Source: Aceticella autotrophica
Lineage (GTDB): Bacteria; Bacillota; Thermoanaerobacteria; Thermoanaerobacterales; Thermoanaerobacteraceae
Length of the DNA stretch: 64,000 bases
Assembly: GCF_017357865.1 (NCBI RefSeq)
Contig: NZ_CP060096.1
Coordinates: 434,001 to 498,000, forward strand
Reading direction: 5' to 3'
Below the pieces are notes generated by a model that was given only the letters and a program-made list of their open reading frames with translations, ran no database searches and was not told where the DNA came from. Position numbers and translations under genes: made by a program. Positions 53,431 to 60,440 of the stretch are shown here, piece after piece; the first letter of the stretch is position 1; every line of letters begins with the position of its first letter.

Positions 53431-54512
53431 GTATTAAGATAGTTAAAGATATAAAAACATTAATAGAAAGTGAAGATGCATGGGAAGGACTGAAAGACAA
53501 TGCGAACATATACCCGTTTAACACCTTTGAATGGATTATTAACTGGTGGAAATATTTTGGGAATGGCAAAAAGATGTTTATTCTTCTTTTTAAGAATGAT
53601 TGTAAAATAATCGGTATCGCACCATTAATGATTACATTTGGAGAAATGGGATTTCCTATTAAAAGAATAAAATTTATCGGTTCAAATAACAGTGATTATA
53701 TTGATTTTATTGTAAGAGACGGATATGAAGATATATTTTATAAAACATTGATAAGGTATTTAGAAGAAGTGATAAATCCTTATACTGTACTGGACCTTGA
53801 ACATATCCCAGAGAACAGTGGTATATATTCATATATAAAAGCAGGGCATTTTTATTACGATTACGATATTCAAGATATATGTCCGTACATAAAATTACCT
53901 CCTACATGGGATGAATATCTTAGTATGCTTGATGGCAAGTTTAGGCGGAATCTAAACTATGAAACAAGAAGATTTTTTAAAGAATATGATGGCAGTTTTT
54001 CATATGTAAAAAATCCTGATATTATAGAAAATTCAATGGAGGTGCTTATTAAGCTGCACCAAGAGAGGTGGAGGAATAGACATCTTCCTGGTGTTTTTTA
54101 TTCAAAGCGTATCAGGGATTTTCATAAAGATGTGGCAAAATCTATGCTTAAAAAAGATTGTTTAAGTCTATTTGAACTTAAAAATGGAGAAAAAATCGTT
54201 GCAAGTATATTAAGTTATCATATGGATAGAAGAAGATATTATTACATAAGTGGTTATGACCTTGAATACAGCAGAAGAAGTGTTGGTACTGTTGCATTAG
54301 GATTAGCTGTAAAGTATTCAATAGAGGTTGGAGATGAGGTATTTGATTTTCTGCGGGGTGATGAGGAATATAAAAAAAGCTGGACAGATTTAAAAAAGAA
54401 AAACTTTAGATTTGTTGCAGCATTTCCGTCAAAGATTGGCAGGCTATATATAAATTATATCATTGCAGAGAATAAACTTATAAATAAAATAAAGGATAAA
54501 TTCTCCAAATAA
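53403..54512 (+). CDS. GNAT acetyltransferase, BioF2/CelD-like (PF13480 type)
   Basis: 369 residues from the GTG at 53403 (GGAGG at 53390-53394, 8 nt upstream), giving a 28-nt overlap with the DedA gene. NTFEWIINWWKYFG and FILLFKNDCKIIGIAPLMI start the domain; RFRRNLNYETRR-like FRRNLNYETRRFFKEY and the late segment HMDRRRYYYISGYD...GTVALGLAVKYSIEVG...FDFLRGDEEYKKSW are typical for this double-GNAT fold found in polysaccharide and FemAB-like transferases. A role in acylating a cell-envelope sugar or peptide is possible but unproven. Confidence 0.85.
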   Translation: MDERKIFDISIKIVKDIKTLIESEDAWEGLKDNANIYPFNTFEWIINWWKYFGNGKKMFILLFKNDCKIIGIAPLMITFGEMGFPIKRIKFIGSNNSDYIDFIVRDGYEDIFYKTLIRYLEEVINPYTVLDLEHIPENSGIYSYIKAGHFYYDYDIQDICPYIKLPPTWDEYLSMLDGKFRRNLNYETRRFFKEYDGSFSYVKNPDIIENSMEVLIKLHQERWRNRHLPGVFYSKRIRDFHKDVAKSMLKKDCLSLFELKNGEKIVASILSYHMDRRRYYYISGYDLEYSRRSVGTVALGLAVKYSIEVGDEVFDFLRGDEEYKKSWTDLKKKNFRFVAAFPSKIGRLYINYIIAENKLINKIKDKFSK

Positions 54513-54538
54513 GAAGAATATACCCTTTGTTTTACAAG

Positions 54539-55315
54539 TTACTTATTTGCTATCTTGGCATATTTGAAATTAATAGGATTTATAAATGCAGGAATTTCTA
54601 AGTTGTCGGATTTTTGAATATCAACCTTGATACCATAGTATTTTAGGGTTTCTATGATGCCGCCTTTAATGTTTAGGGACGCAACTAATGTATCAGGGTT
54701 CCCTATAGCCTTGATAATATATGGAGGAGCATATGTTGTAGAATTAATATTTATGGTTGGACCCACACATCTGATTTCTGATGTTGCTATAAGTCTTTGA
54801 CCGTTTATTGAAATTGCTTCGGCTCCTCCAACCTTTAATGTATTTACTATGTTTACTAAATCTTCATCGTGTACCAAGAACATATTAGGGTCTTCTCCAT
54901 TTTTTGGTTGAATATCACTGTCATTAACCGTTACAATAACGCCGGGACCTGTCATTTTTGTAAATCCGGCTATTGCCTTATATTTGTTTAAATCTTGTGT
55001 GATTGTATCTATTGCTGCATCAGTTTTTGATGAAGTATTATCTAAAGCATTTATTTTTTTATTCAATTCTTCAATTTGCTGTTCAAGTGTTTTCTTTTCA
55101 TCAGTAGCATTTTTTAATTGCTGTGTAAGTTCCTCTACTCTGCTGTCATTAGTAGAAGCTGCAAACTTGTTTTGACCTTGAATAGTTTTAAATTGCACGG
55201 AAATCATAAAACCTATAATAATAAAGACTAACGAAAGTAACATGGCTTGAAAGACTTTCCCTTTCATTTCTCCTCTATCCCCTTTATCAAACCAAATATT
55301 TAGTTTATTATTCAT
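54539..55315 (-). CDS. DUF881 family protein (YlxW/YlxX-like)
   Basis: 258 residues; an internal Met at 55267 (AGGAG only 2 nt away) is an alternative start. One membrane helix (about 24-42), a coiled coil (about 58-95) and the DUF881 domain (about 110-258) with GPGVIVTVNDSD, NTLKVGGAEAISINGQRL and ISEIRCVGPTI-like TSEIRCVGPTI. Members are near cell-division or sporulation genes in Firmicutes, where the role is unclear. Confidence 0.9.
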   Translation of the reverse strand: MNNKLNIWFDKGDRGEMKGKVFQAMLLSLVFIIIGFMISVQFKTIQGQNKFAASTNDSRVEELTQQLKNATDEKKTLEQQIEELNKKINALDNTSSKTDAAIDTITQDLNKYKAIAGFTKMTGPGVIVTVNDSDIQPKNGEDPNMFLVHDEDLVNIVNTLKVGGAEAISINGQRLIATSEIRCVGPTININSTTYAPPYIIKAIGNPDTLVASLNIKGGIIETLKYYGIKVDIQKSDNLEIPAFINPINFKYAKIANK

Positions 55316-55410
55316 TTATTTCTCTACTATATATAGTATAGCATGTATACAAAAAAAATTATTAAAAAAGTATTACATATTTATTACATTTATGTAACAA
55401 ATATTTTCTT

Positions 55411-55935
55411 TTAATCCTGATTTTCATGATTAGTATTATCAATTATATTTTTAAGTGAAAGCATATCTTCAAGGTCCTTATTATATTTGTCAATTTTCAG
55501 CATGGTATTTCTGTATGCCAAGATATCTTCTTCATTTTTTTGTATACATTTAATTAAGGAGTTTTTCACATTCTCAAATAGTATATCATAATTTATATAG
55601 TTATGTATATCGAAATCTTCTATTTCGATTTCCTGTAATTTATCATTTTCAACTTTAAGGTAAAAAAACTTATTGCTTGGTCGCAAAACAAGTTTTTCAT
55701 CAATGCCTTTGTCATAAATGATTATACCTTCTCCTGTATCAAACGTTTTTCCGCTGTAACTCCTAAGTGAAATATTATCCTTTGCAATATATTTTTTAAG
55801 TGATAAAAGGATTTTTTTTATTTCCTTTATGGATTTTTCAAGAACTTCTTGCATTTTACGGCTTGCAACTTCCCTGTCCTTTTCGGTTTTTGTAAGTATA
55901 TCCATTAATTTTTTTATTTCATCGATATCGCTCAT
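55411..55935 (-). CDS. Unrecognised helical protein, 174 residues
   Basis: Start ATG with GAGGTGATAC upstream on the minus strand. Residues about 1-50 are a charged, Lys/Glu-rich helix (KKLMDILTKTEKDREVASRK...), the middle (55-100) is beta-like (SYSGKTFDTGEGIIIYDKG), and the C-terminal third is again helical. There is no signal peptide or membrane segment. I do not recognise the family. It is followed at 95 nt by the DUF881 gene in the same direction. Confidence 0.75.
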   Translation of the reverse strand: MSDIDEIKKLMDILTKTEKDREVASRKMQEVLEKSIKEIKKILLSLKKYIAKDNISLRSYSGKTFDTGEGIIIYDKGIDEKLVLRPSNKFFYLKVENDKLQEIEIEDFDIHNYINYDILFENVKNSLIKCIQKNEEDILAYRNTMLKIDKYNKDLEDMLSLKNIIDNTNHENQD

Positions 55936-56083
55936 TGTATCACCTCTTATTTAATATTCCACTGCAAATGATTTTTAATCTTTTTGAAAATAAAATTTAA
56001 AAATCATATCAGTAAATATCTTGATTCACTATTGAAGTTAATAAACATATTATAATAACAGGTTAAAGAAAGAGGGTGATATT

Positions 56084-56446
56084 ATGCCATATCCATATTG
56101 TCCATCAGGACGTTATTGGAAAGTTGCACCTGGTGATACATTATGGTATATAGCACAAAAGACGGGCAGTTCTGTTGATGAATTGTTAAAACTTAATCCC
56201 GGAATTGACCCTTATAATCTTCAGATAGGTCAGGTTATATGCTTGCCGCCGATTATTCCATATGGTAAGACACCGGAATGCCCAACAGGTGTATATTGGG
56301 AAGTTGCACCTGGCGATACATTGTGGAATATTGCACAAAGGGTTGGAACTACCGTTGATAAAATAATGGCTTTAAATCCCTATATAGACCCTATGAATTT
56401 GCAGGTGGGACAGATTATTTGCTTGCCTGTTCCTGGGGAAAATTAA
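56084..56446 (+). CDS. Small protein with two LysM domains
   Basis: 120 residues, AGAGGGTGATATT before the ATG. Two nearly identical LysM modules, each YW(K/E)VAPGDTLW(Y/N)IAQ...LNP.IDP.NLQ(I/V)GQ(V/I)ICLP (residues about 10-55 and 70-116). There is no signal peptide, so it may be a spore-coat or mother-cell protein that binds peptidoglycan or chitin-like glycans, or be exported by another route. Confidence 0.92.
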   Translation: MPYPYCPSGRYWKVAPGDTLWYIAQKTGSSVDELLKLNPGIDPYNLQIGQVICLPPIIPYGKTPECPTGVYWEVAPGDTLWNIAQRVGTTVDKIMALNPYIDPMNLQVGQIICLPVPGEN

Positions 56447-56463
56447 TAATTGATATCTTTATG

Positions 56464-56487
56464 CCTGCTGTAAGCAGGTTTTTTTTA
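56464..56487 (+). terminator. Terminator after the LysM gene
   Basis: CCTGCT and AGCAGG pair around GTA, followed by eight T residues. Confidence 0.9.
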
Positions 56488-56584
56488 CATGTTTTTAACA
56501 TATAAATATATTAATTAATGTGAAATAGTGATAAAATTATAAATAGGAGTATCCAAAATATTTTTCACATAGGGGGTTTAATCC

Positions 56585-57925
56585 TTGAAAAAAAAATATG
56601 TTCTTGATACAAATGTATTATTGCATGATCCTATGTCTATCTATAATTTCGAAGATAATGAAATAATAATTCCGGCTGTTGTAGTTGAAGAAATTGACGA
56701 TAAAAAAAGATATCAAGATGAGGTTGGAAGAAACGCAAGGTTAGTCGCAAGAATTCTTGATGATGTAAGGAAAAAAGGAAAACTTAACGAAGGAGTTGAC
56801 CTTGGAAATGGTGGCACTTTAAAGATTGAATTAAATCATATTTCTATGGATGAGATAAGACAGCATTTTGTTGATGTGACAAATGATAACAGGATTTTGG
56901 CGGTTGCATTGAATATACACCTTGAAGAAAAGAAAAAAGAAAATCCTATGCCGACGGTACTTGTATCAAAGGATATTATAATGAGGGTGAAAGCTAACTC
57001 CCTTGGAATTGCATCTGAGGATTATCTCTCAGATAAGATTGTCAATTATGATGAATTGTATACGGGTTTTATATCTGTTGATGTACATCCTTCTTTGATA
57101 GATTCGTTTTATATTGAAAAATATTTAAAAAAGGATGATATTGAACAGCTTAGAGAGGTAAAAGACCTTTATCCAAACGAATATGTAATATTTAAAGATA
57201 TGTTTGGCAGTAATAAATCTGCTGTTTCCAGATATAACAAGGCAAGCGATACTTTTGAACACCTATATTCACCGGAAACCGTCTGGGATGTTGCTCCAAG
57301 AAATGTACAACAAAAAATGGCAATTGACCTGCTGTTAAGAGATGATATTTCTATTGTTACAATGACGGGAAAGGCTGGAACAGGGAAGACATTATTGGCA
57401 CTTGCATGTGGGCTTTTAAAAACACAGGACGAAAAAAAATTTAATAAATTATTAATTGCAAGACCTATTGTTCCAATGGGAAACGATATAGGATATTTGC
57501 CGGGAGATAAGGATGAAAAACTAAAACCATGGATAAAGCCAATATATGATAATTTTGAATATCTCTTCAGAGGAAGGAAAAGCAATACAAATATAGAAGA
57601 TATAATAGCAGGCATAAAAAATATTGAGATTGAGGCATTGACATATATAAGGGGAAGGAGTATTCCGAAGCAGTTTATAATAATAGATGAAGCGCAAAAT
57701 TTGACAAGGCATGAAATAAAAACGATAATATCAAGGGTAGGGGAGGAAAGCAAGATTGTTCTTATAGGGGACCCGGATCAGATTGATAATCCCTATCTTG
57801 ATGCTACCAGCAACGGGATAACGCAGGTTGTGGATAAATTTAAAGAATTTGAAATTTCAGGACATGTCACATTGATTAAAGGTGAAAGGTCAAAGATTGC
57901 AGAACTGGCGGCAAAAGTTTTATAA
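56585..57925 (+). CDS. PhoH-family protein with N-terminal PIN domain
   Basis: 446 residues from a TTG start behind AGGGGGTTT. PIN domain (about 1-140): VLDTNVLLHDP, PAVVVEEIDDKK and DVTNDNRILAVAL give the acidic RNase site. PhoH ATPase (about 230-446): Walker A TGKAGTGKTLLALACGLL, Walker B FIIIDEAQNLTRHEIKT, and GDPDQIDNPYLD. PIN-PhoH (YlaK-like) proteins are RNA helicase/RNases. No stress or toxin partner is visible. Confidence 0.95.
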   Translation: MKKKYVLDTNVLLHDPMSIYNFEDNEIIIPAVVVEEIDDKKRYQDEVGRNARLVARILDDVRKKGKLNEGVDLGNGGTLKIELNHISMDEIRQHFVDVTNDNRILAVALNIHLEEKKKENPMPTVLVSKDIIMRVKANSLGIASEDYLSDKIVNYDELYTGFISVDVHPSLIDSFYIEKYLKKDDIEQLREVKDLYPNEYVIFKDMFGSNKSAVSRYNKASDTFEHLYSPETVWDVAPRNVQQKMAIDLLLRDDISIVTMTGKAGTGKTLLALACGLLKTQDEKKFNKLLIARPIVPMGNDIGYLPGDKDEKLKPWIKPIYDNFEYLFRGRKSNTNIEDIIAGIKNIEIEALTYIRGRSIPKQFIIIDEAQNLTRHEIKTIISRVGEESKIVLIGDPDQIDNPYLDATSNGITQVVDKFKEFEISGHVTLIKGERSKIAELAAKVL

Positions 57926-57992
57926 TATGTATTGAAATATATTTTATGAGAATTTGAAAGGAGGTGAAAAGGTTGAATAAAGTTTAAGGCAG

Positions 57993-58493
57993 ATGATTCT
58001 TTGCGCACTTCTGCTTGCGATAGGATATATTCTTCATTATGTAACACCGCCAATCCTTGGATTTATGAAACCGGACTTTTTACTATCTATGTTATTTATA
58101 TCGTTGCTGATTGTTGATGATATAAAGATAGATTATATTACCGGTATACTTGCTGGTATAATAACAGCAATTACAACATCAATGCCGGGTGGGCAAATAG
58201 CAAATCCTATAGATAAAATTGTTACAACAACGGTCATAATACTTATAATTAAATTATTAAAAGACAGGATGAATGATAAGGTATTATCAGCTATAGTTGG
58301 AATAATAGGCACACTGGTGTCTGGAGCAGTATTTTTGTCTGTTGTAGCACTTGTAGCAGGACTTCCAAAGGCATTTTATCTGCTTTTTGTTACGATAGTA
58401 CTTCCGGCAACATTAGTAAATACTTTAGTAACGTTAATAGGTTACAGTATAATAAAGAAAATAGCTAAATACGAAAAAACCGCAATAAAATAA
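57993..58493 (+). CDS. trpP: Tryptophan transporter TrpP, start region apparently frameshifted
   Basis: 166 residues, five to six membrane helices. ILHYVTPPILGFMKPDFLLSM, TTSMPGGQIANPIDKIVTT and LPATLVNTLVTLIGYSI are TrpP hallmarks. The strong ribosome site AAGGAGGTG (57958-57966) is 8 nt before TTG 57973, whose frame reads L-N-K-V-stop. The codons before ATG 57993 read TTA-AGG-CAG (L-R-Q), which fits the family N-terminus, so a single-base deletion near 57976-57984 would explain it. ATG 57993 is the first start in the coding frame; expression may depend on reinitiation. Confidence 0.82.
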   Translation: MILCALLLAIGYILHYVTPPILGFMKPDFLLSMLFISLLIVDDIKIDYITGILAGIITAITTSMPGGQIANPIDKIVTTTVIILIIKLLKDRMNDKVLSAIVGIIGTLVSGAVFLSVVALVAGLPKAFYLLFVTIVLPATLVNTLVTLIGYSIIKKIAKYEKTAIK

Positions 58494-58531
58494 AGTGAGT
58501 TTACTCACTTTATTTTATTGCGGTTTTTTCG
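58472..58531. terminator. 29-bp perfect inverted repeat at the end of trpP (bidirectional terminator)
   Basis: Positions 58472-58500 and 58503-58531 are exact reverse complements, starting CGAAAAAACCGCAATAAAAT. The left arm contains the last codons and stop of trpP; T6 runs end both strands. It can end trpP on plus and the structured RNA on minus. Confidence 0.88.
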
Positions 58532-58544
58532 AAATCATTAAGTG

Positions 58545-58860
58545 AAATTTACAAAAATTTGTCTACAAGGAATTGAGTAGATAACACATTATACTTCATT
58601 TCATTATTGTTCTGACTGCTCTCCGCCACAAGTGACGAGGGTTCTGTTTACTTGCAGGCTTCTTCTGCACTCTCAAGATGCGTTGTAGGATTAATCTGTC
58701 TATTGCATCTTCTACAACATACAGGCACTAACCTGTTTCAACAGACTTTACTATCTATACCTCTGACGAGATATTAGCGATAGCATAAGGCAATGAGTCT
58801 AATTCCCTGGGATTAACTTTATATCCCCATACTGCTTATCAATTTCTTTGTTTTCTTCAA
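58545..58860 (-). ncRNA. Candidate structured non-coding RNA, family not recognised
   Basis: No gene lies between 58494 and 59075. On the minus strand a dense chain of helices is seen: CTATC/GATAG enclosing ATATCTC/GAGGTAT (58751-58783); ACAGG/CCTGT (58721-58736); GTTGTAGAAGATGC (58705-58718), whose two halves pair with the two halves of CTACAACGCATCTT (58675-58688) in interleaved order, so either a pseudoknot or two exclusive helices; TGCAG/CTGCA; CUCGUCAC/GUGGCGGAG with a CUUG loop (58621-58641); and TCTAC/GTAGA followed by TTTTTG. A promoter-like TTGTTT-N18-TATAAT (58894-58865) lies just upstream. A TnpB/IscB-type omega-RNA (HEARO-like) relic is one possibility. Confidence 0.45.
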
Positions 58861-58885
58861 TATTATTATATCATTATAACTTGTG

Positions 58886-58934
58886 AAAAAACAAATGCTA
58901 ATATAAGCATTCATCCCCGTCACAAGTGGCGAGG
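58886..58934 (-). ncRNA. Second CUUG-loop hairpin followed by a terminator, upstream of the RNA candidate
   Basis: On the minus strand CCTCGCCACTTGTGACGGGG (58915-58934) repeats the CACTTGTG core of the hairpin at 58621-58641. It is followed by AATGCT/AGCATT (58894-58911) and TGTTTTTT, a good intrinsic terminator. It could end a short transcript that starts near 59000, or be one end of a decayed element. The rest of the gap (58935-59060) shows only a GCCA/TGGC hairpin and the aminotransferase promoter region (TATAAT near 59036). Confidence 0.45.
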
Positions 58935-59075
58935 CTTTCTGCTAAGCTATTGGTAAATCTCAAGCCATGAGTGGCACAATAAAATATTTTGATATTTTTA
59001 AATTTATCTCTTTAAATAATGATAAATACCTGTGATATAATAAATATGATAATATAAAGACAGGAGGAGTTTTAT

Positions 59076-60242
59076 GTGAACCATGAAGAAAAGGTAGCAA
59101 AACGTGCAAAATCAATAGAGATATCTACCATACGGTATTTTTTTAATATGGTTAAAGAGGTACCCGGTGCGATATCCCTTACAATAGGTGAGCCGGATTT
59201 TGTAACACCGAAGCATATCATGGATGCAGCTATAAAAGCACTTAAAGAAGGAAAAACGGGTTATACTGTAAATCCCGGTTTGATTGAATTAAGAGGAGAA
59301 ATTTCAAGATATCTTTCCGAAAGATATAATATAATCTATAATCCGGATAATGAAATTCTTGTTACAATAGGAGCAACAGAGGCAATATATGTAGCGATAA
59401 ATACCCTCATAGAAGAAGGAGATGAGGTTTTAATACCACAGCCTTCATTTGTTGCTTATGACCCCTGTACAAAGCTTGCAGGAGGAAAATCGGTTTTTGT
59501 ACCTACTTATGAAGATGATAACTTTGTATTAAAAGCAGATGTACTTGAAAAATATATTACAAAAAGGTCTAAGGTATTGATTTTGCCATATCCCAGCAAT
59601 CCAACCGGAGCAGTTTTGCCGAAAGAGCTTATGGAGGAGATTGCAGCAGTTGTTAAAAAGCATGACCTTATTGTAATAACAGATGAGATATATTCAGAAT
59701 TAATATATGCCGGATTCAAGCATGTAAGTTTTGCATCACTTCCTAATATGTGGGAGAGGACTGTAACCATAAACGGTTTTTCTAAAGCATATGCCATGAC
59801 AGGCTGGAGACTTGGCTATATAGCTGCACCAGATTATTTTGTATCACATATGACAAAAGTCCATCAATATGACGTAACGGCTGCTGCTACCATGTGCCAG
59901 TATGCAGGTATAGAGGCAATGAAAAATGGAAGTGAAGATATAAGGATTATGAGGGATGAATATGACAGAAGAAGGAAATACTTACTTCAAAGCATGTCGG
60001 AAATAGGACTTAAATGCTTTGAACCCAAAGGAGCATTTTATTTATTTCCTTCAATAAAGAAAACAGGTCTTACATCAACAGAATTTGCAAAAAGGCTTTT
60101 ACATGAGGCAAAGGTGGCAGTAGTACCGGGAAATGCCTTTGGGGAAAGCGGAGAGGGCTATGTAAGAATGGCATATGCCACATCAATGGAGAATCTTGAA
60201 GAGTGTGTAAAAAGAATAAAGGGTTTTATGAAAAAATTTTAA
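59076..60242 (+). CDS. PLP-dependent class I/II aminotransferase (PatA/aspartate-aminotransferase-like)
   Basis: 388 residues from a GTG start; AGGAGGAG lies 7 nt upstream. GAISLTIGEPDFVTP, LPYPSNPTGAVL, ITDEIYSELIYAG, the Schiff-base Lys in NGFSKAYAMTGWRLGYI and the carboxylate-binding Arg in GYVRMAYATS define fold type I aminotransferases. Relatives act on aspartate, aromatic amino acids or N-acetyl-LL-diaminopimelate; substrate cannot be fixed here. It ends at a hairpin terminator that lies in the 92-bp duplicated segment. Confidence 0.93.
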   Translation: MNHEEKVAKRAKSIEISTIRYFFNMVKEVPGAISLTIGEPDFVTPKHIMDAAIKALKEGKTGYTVNPGLIELRGEISRYLSERYNIIYNPDNEILVTIGATEAIYVAINTLIEEGDEVLIPQPSFVAYDPCTKLAGGKSVFVPTYEDDNFVLKADVLEKYITKRSKVLILPYPSNPTGAVLPKELMEEIAAVVKKHDLIVITDEIYSELIYAGFKHVSFASLPNMWERTVTINGFSKAYAMTGWRLGYIAAPDYFVSHMTKVHQYDVTAAATMCQYAGIEAMKNGSEDIRIMRDEYDRRRKYLLQSMSEIGLKCFEPKGAFYLFPSIKKTGLTSTEFAKRLLHEAKVAVVPGNAFGESGEGYVRMAYATSMENLEECVKRIKGFMKKF

Positions 60243-60251
60243 AATAGCAAT

Positions 60252-60343
60252 GAAGGTATTTTAAAAGGACAGGAAACTGTCCTTTTTTGAAAAAAGATTT
60301 GCTATAAACTATACATAAAAATAGAAATATTTAATGATATAAT
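60252..60343. repeat. Left copy of the 92-bp target-site duplication of IS1634 copy 2
   Basis: 92 bases starting GAAGGTATTTTAAAAGGACA and ending TTTAATGATATAAT, identical to 62456-62547. The segment includes the aminotransferase terminator. Confidence 0.95.
60263..60288 (+). terminator. Aminotransferase terminator (first copy)
   Basis: AAAAGGACAG and CTGTCCTTTT pair around GAAA, followed by TT. An identical copy at 62467-62492 lies on the far side of the IS. Confidence 0.9.
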
Positions 60344-60360
60344 CCCGTTTTCAACACTTG

Positions 60361-60411
60361 AGAAAAATAAAGAGAAGGAAATCCTCATAAACAGCGGCTT
60401 TTCTTCTCTTT
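60361..60411 (-). terminator. Transposase terminator (IS1634 copy 2)
   Basis: AAAGAGAAG (60369-60377) pairs with CTTCTCTTT (60403-60411); minus-strand transcripts then meet TATTTTTCT. Confidence 0.7.
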
Positions 60412-60440
60412 TTGTATTAAAAAAATGTTGTATGGAAACT

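Noticed and set aside
57169-57753. 194-codon minus-strand open frame in the PhoH gene
   Set aside because: Antisense to the Walker motifs of a clearly conserved gene.
58621-58760. Reading the minus-strand region as the C-terminus of a TnpB protein (CRRCNRQINPTT...)
   Set aside because: A CxxC-like stretch appears in one frame, but upstream codons contain stops and the following residues do not fit the TnpB zinc finger/HDRD pattern; RNA structure explains the sequence better.
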